Shown one piece after another: positions 1-5,704 of a DNA stretch of 10,273 bases. The translations under genes were made by a program, and so were the position numbers. The stretch is from contig CAMLOC010000061.1 of assembly GCA_946481465.1 (NCBI GenBank), positions 1 through 10,273 on the forward strand. The letters are read 5' to 3'. The notes under the pieces were generated by a model. The model did not search any database. It was given only the letters and a program-made list of their open reading frames with translations, and was not told where the DNA came from. Every line of letters begins with the position of its first letter. Position 1 is the first letter of the stretch. The DNA comes from an uncultured Shinella sp. (GTDB taxonomy: Bacteria > Pseudomonadota > Alphaproteobacteria > Rhizobiales > Rhizobiaceae).

Positions 1-207
1 GAAGGTCTTCAGCTTCGGTCCGAAATAGCGGAAGAGGAGGGCAAAAGCCTGACGGTCTCGATCCTGCGCAACCTGTCGCATCATTTCGACAAGCGCATCG
101 GGCGAAGGCGTCTGTTGTTTGTCCCTTGAACTCACCACAGCAAGGCGCCGGCCGGTCTGGAGACCGGGTTTGTGATTACTCTCAACGGGGTTCGAAGCTT
201 CATTCAT
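1..207 (-). CDS. ECF RNA polymerase sigma factor, RpoE/ChrR-like, N-terminal part (truncated by window edge)
   Basis: Reverse-strand reading frame open from an ATG at 207-205 to the left edge, giving 69 residues with no stop. The last part, residues 43-69, has the start of sigma-70 region 2 as found in ECF factors: MRQVAQDRDRQAF followed by ALLFRYFGPKLKTF, very like the opening of Rhodobacter RpoE proteins. That region binds the core polymerase clamp. The first 40 residues are polar and not conserved. The gene is divergent from an FAD-dependent oxidoreductase and has its own TGATCC-type promoter directly upstream, so autoregulation is likely. ECF factors of this type are usually followed by a zinc-binding anti-sigma gene (ChrR), which would lie outside the window. 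The start is uncertain: the ATG at 207 leaves almost no leader behind the promoter, and later GTG (138) and ATG (84, 81) codons exist. Assignment to ECF is firm; assignment to the singlet-oxygen subgroup is inferred from the short N-terminal match and the neighbour. Confidence 0.85.
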   Translation of the reverse strand, partial: MNEASNPVESNHKPGLQTGRRLAVVSSRDKQQTPSPDALVEMMRQVAQDRDRQAFALLFRYFGPKLKTF

Positions 208-212
208 GCATC

Positions 213-242
213 CTTATACGCGGTGCTCTCCGAAGCGGATCA
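213..242 (-). promoter_or_regulatory. Candidate ECF-sigma promoter of the sigma factor gene (autoregulatory)
   Basis: On the minus strand, TGATCC lies at 242-237, then a 16-bp spacer, then CGTATAAG at 220-213. The TGATCC -35 with a CGTA -10 is the form known for RpoE/ChrR-type ECF factors. The same pair with the same spacing faces the opposite gene at 268-296, which makes chance unlikely. The predicted transcript start falls within a few bases of the ATG at 207. Confidence 0.7.
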
Positions 243-267
243 CACTACGCGATATCGTCCTTCGCAG

Positions 268-297
268 TGATCCGTCAAAAGTGTCTGCCCGTAAAGG
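268..297 (+). promoter_or_regulatory. Candidate ECF-sigma promoter of the FAD-dependent oxidoreductase gene
   Basis: TGATCC at 268-273, a 16-bp spacer, then CGTAAAGG at 290-297. It mirrors the divergent promoter at 213-242 in both boxes and spacing. The two -35 boxes are 25 bp apart. A start near position 300 would give a leader of about 40 nt to the ATG at 342. Confidence 0.7.
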
Positions 298-341
298 ATA
301 CAGATAGTTGTCCAAAGTTCGAAAGCCGCAAAAGGATCGTC

Positions 342-1673
342 ATGCGCCATTTTCCTCAATCGGATCGGCCACTCAAAATCGCGGTTGTCGGCACGGGCAT
401 CGCCGGCCTTTCAGCGGCATGGTTGCTTTCGAAGCGCCACGAGGTCACCGTTTTCGAGGCGGACGATCGCGTTGGCGGCCATTCGCACACAGTGGATGCG
501 GGCGGTGTTCCGGTCGACACTGGCTTCATCGTCTATAACGAAGTGAGCTATCCTAACCTCACTGCGCTGTTTACGCATCTCGACGTCCCGACCAAGGCGT
601 CGGAAATGTCCTTCGCCGTCTCGATGGACGGTGGGAAGCTGGAATATGCCGGTACGAATCTCGCCGGTCTTTTCGCCCAGCGCAGCAACCTTGCCAGCCC
701 GCGCTTCTGGTCGATGCTGCGAGACCTCGTGCGTTTCTACCGTGAGGCGCCAAACGGCGTGCGCGATCTCGATCCTTCCGCTAGCCTCAACGACTATCTC
801 GATAGCGCCGGCTTCGGACGGGCGTTTCGCGAAGACCACCTCTATCCAATGGCGGCCGCGATCTGGTCGACACCGGCACTTGAGATCGGGAATTATCCGG
901 CGCTTTCCTTCGTGCGCTTCTGCGAGAACCACGGCTTGCTGAAATTCGTGCGCCGGCCAATCTGGCGAACGGTCGATGGCGGCAGCCGTGCCTATGTCGA
1001 GCGGCTGACAGCGTCGTTCCGCGACAGGATCCGGACCGGTACGCCGGTAAGGGCAATCCGACGCGTCAACGGTGCGGTGGAGATTTCCGCGGGCGGCGCG
1101 GAGGCCGAATGGTTCGATCATGTCGTGATCAGCGCCCATGCCGACCAGGCGCTGGGGATGCTTGCCGATCGCTCACCACGCGAAGCCGAACTCTTGAGCA
1201 CGTTCACCTACGGAGATAACGAGACGGTCCTCCACCGCGATGAAACCTTGATGCCAAGCCGCAGGCGTGTCTGGGCAAGCTGGAACTACCTCGCGCAATC
1301 CGGACGTGACCGCACGGCAGTGCGCAAGCCCTGCGTCACTTACTGGATGAACCGGCTACAGGGGATTTCCGATTTGCGTCCCTGCTTTGTGACGCTTAGC
1401 CCCTTACATGCACCCGCCGAAGACAAGGTGATCTGGCGCGGACTTTACCAGCATCCTCTCTTCAACGCCGCGACGCTTGCCGCGCAAAAGCAACTATGGT
1501 CGCTTCAGGGTGAGACCAATACGTGGTTCTGCGGATCCTATTTCGGTTCCGGCTTCCACGAGGATGCCATTCAGGCGGGTCTGGCCGTTGGCGAAACCTT
1601 GGGAGGAAATATGCGGCCATGGTCCGTCCAGGGCGAATCCGATCGAATATTCCGAACCCTGCAGGGCGCTTGA
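342..1673 (+). CDS. FAD-dependent amine oxidase-like oxidoreductase (COG2907 type)
   Basis: A 443-residue flavoprotein of the amine oxidase superfamily, the usual size for the COG2907 group. An N-terminal dinucleotide-binding fold is clear: a beta strand then GTGIAGLSAAWLL (GxGxxG at residues 17-22), an acidic ribose-binding E39 in VTVFEA, and the following RVGGHSHT. The C-terminal FAD-contact segment GSYFGSGFHEDAIQAGLAV is at 398-416, and the middle has the family signatures TYWMNRLQ (333-340) and GLYQHP (367-372). The start is set at 342 because AAAAGGA lies just upstream and the Rossmann motif starts soon after; the frame is open further 5' but that part is the promoter region. The substrate is not known from sequence. 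In other alphaproteobacteria relatives lie in RpoE/ChrR regulons near a DUF1365 gene and a cyclopropane-fatty-acid-synthase-like gene, suggesting a role in membrane lipid modification under photo-oxidative stress; neither partner is next to it here. It is probably cytoplasmic, as no signal peptide is seen. Confidence 0.9.
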   Translation: MRHFPQSDRPLKIAVVGTGIAGLSAAWLLSKRHEVTVFEADDRVGGHSHTVDAGGVPVDTGFIVYNEVSYPNLTALFTHLDVPTKASEMSFAVSMDGGKLEYAGTNLAGLFAQRSNLASPRFWSMLRDLVRFYREAPNGVRDLDPSASLNDYLDSAGFGRAFREDHLYPMAAAIWSTPALEIGNYPALSFVRFCENHGLLKFVRRPIWRTVDGGSRAYVERLTASFRDRIRTGTPVRAIRRVNGAVEISAGGAEAEWFDHVVISAHADQALGMLADRSPREAELLSTFTYGDNETVLHRDETLMPSRRRVWASWNYLAQSGRDRTAVRKPCVTYWMNRLQGISDLRPCFVTLSPLHAPAEDKVIWRGLYQHPLFNAATLAAQKQLWSLQGETNTWFCGSYFGSGFHEDAIQAGLAVGETLGGNMRPWSVQGESDRIFRTLQGA

Positions 1674-1764
1674 TTGCGTGCGCCTTCAGGTTCTTCTGCA
1701 ATTCTCGATGCTTCCTGCCCACCAGTCTGATACCACGTCCCCAGAGTAAAAGGATCTTCCCTCG

Positions 1765-1777
1765 CGCAGGTCCTGCG
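1765..1777. repeat. Short perfect palindrome upstream of the haem oxygenase gene
   Basis: CGCAGG and CCTGCG are exact inverted repeats around a single T, ending 27 bp before the ATG at 1805. It lies where an operator could act. A 13-bp palindrome can arise by chance in GC-rich DNA, so this is only a candidate. No convincing separate promoter was found in 1674-1804, leaving read-through from the oxidoreductase gene possible. Confidence 0.25.
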
Positions 1778-1804
1778 ACGATCCGCTTTCTGTGATGGGA
1801 ACAC

Positions 1805-2383
1805 ATGGGACACAGTGAAAGGCGGTTTGCGCTTCGGGATCGAACCCGAGCCAACCATGAGAAGCTCGACGCCGCGATCGGCGCATTTGACAACCTTGCG
1901 GCGTATCGGCGCTATGTGACTTTTCTCGGCAGATTTCGCTTCGCGATGGATCGGGTCTTGCACGATGTCGTCTGGCCACGGGATTGGTCCTGGCGTCCGA
2001 CCGCCGTGTCCGATTCGATCGCGCAGGACGCGAAAGATCTGGGGCTCCGGGTAACACCGAGCGAAACGTCGATTGTGCTGTTTGAAAATCAAAGCGGTTT
2101 GTTGGGTGCGGTCTATGTTCTCGAGGGATCAACTCTCGGCGCGCGCGTTCTGAGATTCCGAGCCGCCGCGCTTGGAATGACCGATGGTTTCGGTGCACGG
2201 CACTTGGCGGTCATGACGTGCGACATGTCGTGCTGGCAGTCCTTTCTTCGTCAACTGGAAGATGTTGAAGACTTCGACATCGAATGCGCCGCCCAGGCCG
2301 CGAATGCTGTCTTCGATCTCGCCTTGCGATGTGTCGAGACCGGCGGGCTACCGTCTCCTGACTTCAAAGCGAGCGCCGATTAG
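1805..2383 (+). CDS. bphO: Biliverdin-producing haem oxygenase (BphO type)
   Basis: A 192-residue protein of the bacterial haem oxygenase family, close to the normal length of about 190. The N-terminal helix RDRTRANHEKLD (residues 11-22) places H18 as the likely proximal haem ligand. The segment GAVYVLEGSTLGARVL (101-116) matches the conserved GxxYVxEGSxLG region, including the glycine-containing distal helix. The enzyme would open haem to biliverdin, releasing iron and CO; biliverdin is the chromophore of the phytochrome encoded at 5705-7873. The gene is not in the phytochrome operon, but 3.3 kb away on the same strand with a kinase gene in between. It follows the FAD oxidoreductase gene by 131 bp with no clear terminator, so it may share that sigma-dependent transcript. 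Its TAG stop overlaps the stop of the convergent kinase gene by 4 bp. The ribosome site is weak (GATGGGAA). The symbol rests on family and context; an iron-acquisition haem oxygenase is the main alternative. Confidence 0.85.
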   Translation: MGHSERRFALRDRTRANHEKLDAAIGAFDNLAAYRRYVTFLGRFRFAMDRVLHDVVWPRDWSWRPTAVSDSIAQDAKDLGLRVTPSETSIVLFENQSGLLGAVYVLEGSTLGARVLRFRAAALGMTDGFGARHLAVMTCDMSCWQSFLRQLEDVEDFDIECAAQAANAVFDLALRCVETGGLPSPDFKASAD

Positions 2384-4842
2384 CCATCGATTACACGCCG
2401 AACCTTCTCGGCGAGCTGCTCCAGACTGAAGGGCTTTTGAAGCAGGTGGGTTCCGGCGTCCAGGATGCCGTTGTGAACGACGGCGTTTCGAGTGTAGCCG
2501 GTTGTATAAAGGACCTTCAGTTCTCCCAGTTTCTCCGACGCCAGGGTGGCGAGTTCACGGCCCGTCATCTCAGGCATGACAATATCCGTAAAAAGGAGCG
2601 CCGGCTTCAGGCCTTCTCGCAACAGGGCGAGCGCTGCCGCGCCGCTAGCGGCTTCCGCCACCGTATAACCGAGTTCGCGCAGTGCCTCGACGGAGAAATT
2701 GCGCACCCGCTCGTCATCCTCCACCACCAATACGAGTTCGCCACGGACGCCGCGCGCAGGGTCAGCATTCTGCGGCGAACCCTCTCTGGCTTCCGTCTCG
2801 CCGTAGTGACGGGGAAGGTAAAGTTTTACGGTGGTTCCGTGGCCTGGTTCGGAATAAATCTTCACGTGTCCGCCGGACTGGCGCACGAAGCCAAAGACCT
2901 GGCTTAGGCCGAGGCCGGACCCCTTGCCGACCTCCTTCGTCGTGAAGAAGGGATCGAAGGCCTTTGCGAGAGTGTCGCCGCTCATTCCCGTGCCGGTGTC
3001 GGTGACCGCAATCATCACATATTGGCCGGGCGACATCGTGTGTTCTTGGGCATAGTCCTCGGAGACGAATGTGTTGGCCGTTTCGACGGTGAGCCGGCCG
3101 CCGTTGGGCATCGCATCCCGGCCGTTGACCGCTAGATTGAGGACCGCGTTCTCAAGTTGGCTGACATCGGCATTTATGCGCCATAGCCCCGCGGCCAGCA
3201 CGGTCTCGACCTGAACCTGCTCGCCGAGCGCCCTTGTCAGCAACTCGCGCATGCCGGCGACCATGCGGTTCGGTTCGATGATTTCGGGCTGGAGTGGCTG
3301 ACGACGGGAAAACGCGAGCAGACGTTGGGTGAGAGCGGCTGCCCGGTTTGCGCCGTCCTTGGCGGCGTCGATATAACGGGCAAGATCGGTTTCGCCGCGC
3401 GCCAGGCGCCTTTCGAGGAGGTTCATGGCCCCTAAAATGACAGCAAGCATATTGTTGAAGTCGTGCGCGACGCCGCCTGTGAGTTGCCCGACCGCCTCCA
3501 TCTTTTGCGCCTGTCGCAACTGTGCTTCGGCCTCCAAGAGTTTGACCGTGCGCTCCCGCACTTCTTTTTCAAGCTCTTCCCGCGATCGCGCGAGGACCTC
3601 ACGCGCGTCGACAATGTCCTGAATGTCCGTGCAAGTACCGAACCAGCGGGTGATTGCACCATCCTCATTGCGCACAGGCTGCGCGCGGCCCAGCACCCAG
3701 CGGTACTTTCCGCTTCGATGACGGAGCCGATATTCGATGTGGTAGGGCTCTCCGGTCTGCAGGCAATGCCGCCAGACGGTCCAGGCGCGGTCCTGATCCT
3801 CCGGATGGAACATTCCGGCCCAGCCTTCGCCATCGGTCGAGCCTGAAGGCACGCCGGTGAAATCGTACCAGCGCTGATTATAGTAGTCGTGATATCCATC
3901 CGGGGTCGTCGACCAAATCATCTGGTCGATGGAGTTCGTGATCGCCCGGAAGCGCTCCTCGCTGTCGCGAAGCGCGGCCTCGGCATTCTTTCGGTCGGTT
4001 ATATCGAAACTGATGCCGGGGAAGCGCAGGGGCGTTCCGTCGGGCGCTAGCGTCGGCCGTCCCTCGGCGATGACCCATTTGTGCGCACCGTTCGGCTGTA
4101 CGAGACGGTATTCCTGGGAGAAGACACCGCCGCCCTTCAAGGTCGCCGCGATCGCCTTTTCCACGTAAGGAAGGTCGTCCGGATGAATGGCGTTGAAGAA
4201 ATCGGCGATTGATGCGCCGGCGCTCGCCTCTTCGCGCGGGACGCCGTAAAGCTTCGCGAAGCGCGCATCGGCAATGACCCGATTGTTGGGAACATCCCAG
4301 TCCCAGGTGCCTACCGTATCCGATGCGCCCAGAGCATATTCCAGCCGCTCCTCGCTGGCACGCAATGCGCGCTCGGCCGACAGGCGCGCCGTCGTCTCGT
4401 TGCCCTGGTTGAATATGCCGAGGACCTTACCGTTCTGCCCGAAGATTGGCGCGAAGCTGTAATCCCAATGGGTCTGCTGTGTACGGCCGCCGCGCTGCAT
4501 GGGCAGCATTTGATCGGTGACCGAAAATCCCTGGGCGGTCTGCAGCACGGCGAGCAGCTGGGGCTCGATCACGTGCCAGATGTCGGCCCATACCTCACGG
4601 GCCGGACGCCCCAGCGCCCAGGGATGTTTTTCCCCGGCAATCGGCGCCCAGGCGTCGTTGTAGAGGAGACGGAGATCGTTGCCCCAGTAGAGGGCCGTCG
4701 GAAGCGTCGTATTGAGGCACAGGCTCAACGCCATCCGCAGTTCCTGCGGCCAGTCGGCTTCGGCACCGAAGGGCGTTTTCTCCCAGTCGATCCCCCGGAT
4801 GCGCTGGTTCATCTCGCTGATTACGTTCGGAATAAAAGTCAT
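2380..4842 (-). CDS. Hybrid sensor histidine kinase, PAS-PAS-PAS-HisKA-HATPase-receiver
   Basis: An 820-residue soluble hybrid kinase with no membrane segments seen. Three PAS-like regions lie at about 38-150, 165-285 and 293-410, the last two of PAS_3 type, each ending in a DIT/DIQ-like boundary. A coiled coil (about 410-450) leads into the dimerisation helix GGVAHDFNNMLAVILG with phospho-acceptor H460. The ATPase domain has the N box around N573, R575 and D576, the G1 box DTGTGM (615-620) and the G2 box GKGSGLGLS (639-647). The C-terminal receiver has E708, D709 and D710, phospho-acceptor D753 in FTDIVMPEM, T780 and K803. No Hpt domain is present, so phosphate must leave through a separate Hpt protein or be used for self-control. 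No LOV cysteine motif or phytochrome domain is visible, so the input signal is unknown. It follows a response regulator gene on the same strand. An alternative start is M11 (4812). Its TAA stop overlaps the haem oxygenase stop. Confidence 0.93.
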   Translation of the reverse strand: MTFIPNVISEMNQRIRGIDWEKTPFGAEADWPQELRMALSLCLNTTLPTALYWGNDLRLLYNDAWAPIAGEKHPWALGRPAREVWADIWHVIEPQLLAVLQTAQGFSVTDQMLPMQRGGRTQQTHWDYSFAPIFGQNGKVLGIFNQGNETTARLSAERALRASEERLEYALGASDTVGTWDWDVPNNRVIADARFAKLYGVPREEASAGASIADFFNAIHPDDLPYVEKAIAATLKGGGVFSQEYRLVQPNGAHKWVIAEGRPTLAPDGTPLRFPGISFDITDRKNAEAALRDSEERFRAITNSIDQMIWSTTPDGYHDYYNQRWYDFTGVPSGSTDGEGWAGMFHPEDQDRAWTVWRHCLQTGEPYHIEYRLRHRSGKYRWVLGRAQPVRNEDGAITRWFGTCTDIQDIVDAREVLARSREELEKEVRERTVKLLEAEAQLRQAQKMEAVGQLTGGVAHDFNNMLAVILGAMNLLERRLARGETDLARYIDAAKDGANRAAALTQRLLAFSRRQPLQPEIIEPNRMVAGMRELLTRALGEQVQVETVLAAGLWRINADVSQLENAVLNLAVNGRDAMPNGGRLTVETANTFVSEDYAQEHTMSPGQYVMIAVTDTGTGMSGDTLAKAFDPFFTTKEVGKGSGLGLSQVFGFVRQSGGHVKIYSEPGHGTTVKLYLPRHYGETEAREGSPQNADPARGVRGELVLVVEDDERVRNFSVEALRELGYTVAEAASGAAALALLREGLKPALLFTDIVMPEMTGRELATLASEKLGELKVLYTTGYTRNAVVHNGILDAGTHLLQKPFSLEQLAEKVRRVIDG

Positions 4843-4860
4843 CTTGCCGTTTCTCGAGGT

Positions 4861-4891
4861 ATCGCGAGCTTATATGGGGAGGTCGGAAAAA
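4861..4891 (-). promoter_or_regulatory. Weak candidate sigma-70-like promoter for the hybrid kinase gene
   Basis: Within the 153 bp ahead of the kinase gene, the minus strand reads TTTCAA, an 18-bp spacer, then TATAAG, about 25 bp before the ATG at 4842. The region around it is unusually AT-rich for this window (A/T runs at 4890-4930). The -35 box is a poor match, so this is tentative. Confidence 0.25.
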
Positions 4892-4935
4892 TTTGAAAGC
4901 GCGGTAACCCTGTGAAATTTTTAAAAAAATGGGAA

Positions 4936-4962
4936 GGGACATAAGAGGGGTAATGCTGTCCC
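4936..4962 (-). terminator. Possible hairpin terminator or attenuator between response regulator and hybrid kinase genes
   Basis: On the minus strand, GGGACA (4962-4957) pairs perfectly with TGTCCC (4941-4936) across a 15-nt loop. It is followed seven bases later by a run of seven T (4929-4923 as A on the plus strand). The stem is short and the loop large, so termination would be weak. A second, bulged hairpin (ACAGGCC with GGCTGT, 4965-4980) lies between it and the stop at 4996. Confidence 0.3.
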
Positions 4963-4995
4963 AGACAGGCCAACGGCTGTGCCTCGATGCTAGGG

Positions 4996-5394
4996 TTACA
5001 TGTGCCGGGCAGGCATGATGGCGTTTTTCGCCGTGATCTGATCATCGAGTTCGGCGATCACATCGTCCAGGCTATAGGGCTTCGCGAAGATCCGGCCCGC
5101 CGCGGGCAATGCCGCCTCTTCCAGATCGCCCCTGCCTGAAACGACAATCCGCGCCGCGTCCGGCCGGCATTTGCTGAACAGTTGCAGCAAGTCCAGGCCG
5201 CTCAGCCCCCCGGGCAGGTCGACATCCGTGACCAGGCCGTCGATTTCAGCATGCCTTGCGATGTGGCCGATGGCTTCCAGAACACCGGCGGCTGCCAGCA
5301 CTCGGTAGCCTTCATCCTGCAGCGCGTCGACCAGAATGAAGCGGATGAGCGGTTCGTCCTCTACGACGAGAATGGTGGACTGACATGCGGCCAT
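4996..5394 (-). CDS. Single-domain response regulator (CheY-like receiver)
   Basis: A 132-residue protein made of one receiver domain and a short tail. Residues E12 and D13 form the acidic pocket, D57 in VTDVDLPG is the phospho-acceptor, S86 takes the switch position, and K105 in FAKPYS is the conserved lysine before the cis proline. The start at 5394 is chosen because MAACQSTILVVEDE begins right at the first receiver strand and has GGAG six bases upstream; the frame stays open 5' for another 75 codons that look non-coding. With no output domain, it should act by protein contact or as a phosphate shuttle or sink. It lies 153 bp upstream of the hybrid kinase on the same strand, so the two are probable partners, and it is divergent from the phytochrome gene across a 310-bp spacer. 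Similar stand-alone receivers are common beside PAS/hybrid kinases in Rhizobiales. Confidence 0.9.
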   Translation of the reverse strand: MAACQSTILVVEDEPLIRFILVDALQDEGYRVLAAAGVLEAIGHIARHAEIDGLVTDVDLPGGLSGLDLLQLFSKCRPDAARIVVSGRGDLEEAALPAAGRIFAKPYSLDDVIAELDDQITAKNAIMPARHM

Positions 5395-5512
5395 TGGTAT
5401 CTCCAGTTCGCTGGTTTGCACACAACGTGTACCCCCTGGAATTTGCCGGTCCCCAAGTGCAGTTTTTGCGAACAATCTTAATAAAATGCAAAGAGGTTCT
5501 TTTCGAAGGTGG

Positions 5513-5532
5513 GACCTTGCATCAGCAAGGTC
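5513..5532. repeat. Perfect 8-bp inverted repeat, possible operator or stem-loop
   Basis: GACCTTGC (5513-5520) and GCAAGGTC (5525-5532) are exact inverted repeats separated by ATCA. It lies 119 bp from the response regulator start and 173 bp from the phytochrome start. No T run follows on either strand, so it looks more like a regulator-binding dyad than an intrinsic terminator. Confidence 0.5.
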
Positions 5533-5635
5533 AGCTTCCTCTGATTTCAGACCGTTCGAATGGCGACAGGACGGAAGCCTGGCAAAGCGCCTGATCGATC
5601 CTAGATAGTAGAGGCCCAACCCTCTTCATGGTCGG

Positions 5636-5663
5636 TTTACACGATGCCGATTGTCACTAGGGT
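5636..5663 (+). promoter_or_regulatory. Candidate promoter of the phytochrome operon, within an inverted repeat
   Basis: TTTACA at 5636-5641 is separated by 16 bp from TAGGGT at 5658-5663, a partial match to sigma-70 boxes. It lies between and overlaps the arms GGCCCAACCCT (5613-5623) and AGGGTTGGCC (5659-5668), which pair over 10 bp with one bulged base. A protein bound to the arms could block the -10 region. The promoter match itself is weak. Confidence 0.3.
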
Positions 5664-5704
5664 TGGCCTGATGGCGTGACTGGTGTGCCGGGAGAGAGGA
5701 TTCG

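Larger units (their letters stand above)
5395..5704. other. Divergent intergenic region between response regulator and phytochrome operons
   Basis: This 310-bp spacer carries no credible gene. It must hold the control regions for the minus-strand response regulator and the plus-strand phytochrome operon. Visible structure: an AT-rich stretch at about 5461-5495, an 8-bp perfect inverted repeat at 5513-5532, and a longer imperfect inverted repeat with arms at 5613-5623 and 5659-5668 overlapping a possible phytochrome promoter. No TGATCC-N16-CGTA promoter is present, so the phytochrome operon is probably not under the sigma factor of the left edge. Confidence 0.6.

Noticed and set aside
126..341. 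5' extension of the FAD oxidoreductase frame by 72 codons
   Set aside because: It covers both promoters and part of the divergent sigma factor gene, and the ATG at 342 has a good ribosome site right before the Rossmann motif.
411..1139. Long minus-strand open frame of 242 codons inside the FAD oxidoreductase gene
   Set aside because: It is antisense to a clear flavoprotein, is rich in Arg/Ala/Glu as expected of a GC-rich shadow frame, and matches no family.
1665..1684. GGCGC-N10-GCGCC hairpin at the end of the FAD oxidoreductase gene as a terminator
   Set aside because: Only five base pairs, it overlaps the stop codon and no T run follows, so termination is not supported.
2380..4842. A LOV blue-light domain among the PAS regions of the hybrid kinase
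   Set aside because: No NCRFLQ-type flavin-cysteine motif is present in any of the three PAS regions.
5395..5500. EcfG-type general stress promoter (GGAAC-N16/17-GTT) ahead of the minus-strand response regulator
   Set aside because: AGAAC and GTT are present but about 22 bp apart, and no GGAAC core is found at the proper spacing.
5395..5619. 75-codon N-terminal extension of the response regulator at 4996-5394
   Set aside because: The extension has no receiver-like or other recognisable features, while the ATG at 5394 has GGAG six bases upstream and begins at the first receiver strand.
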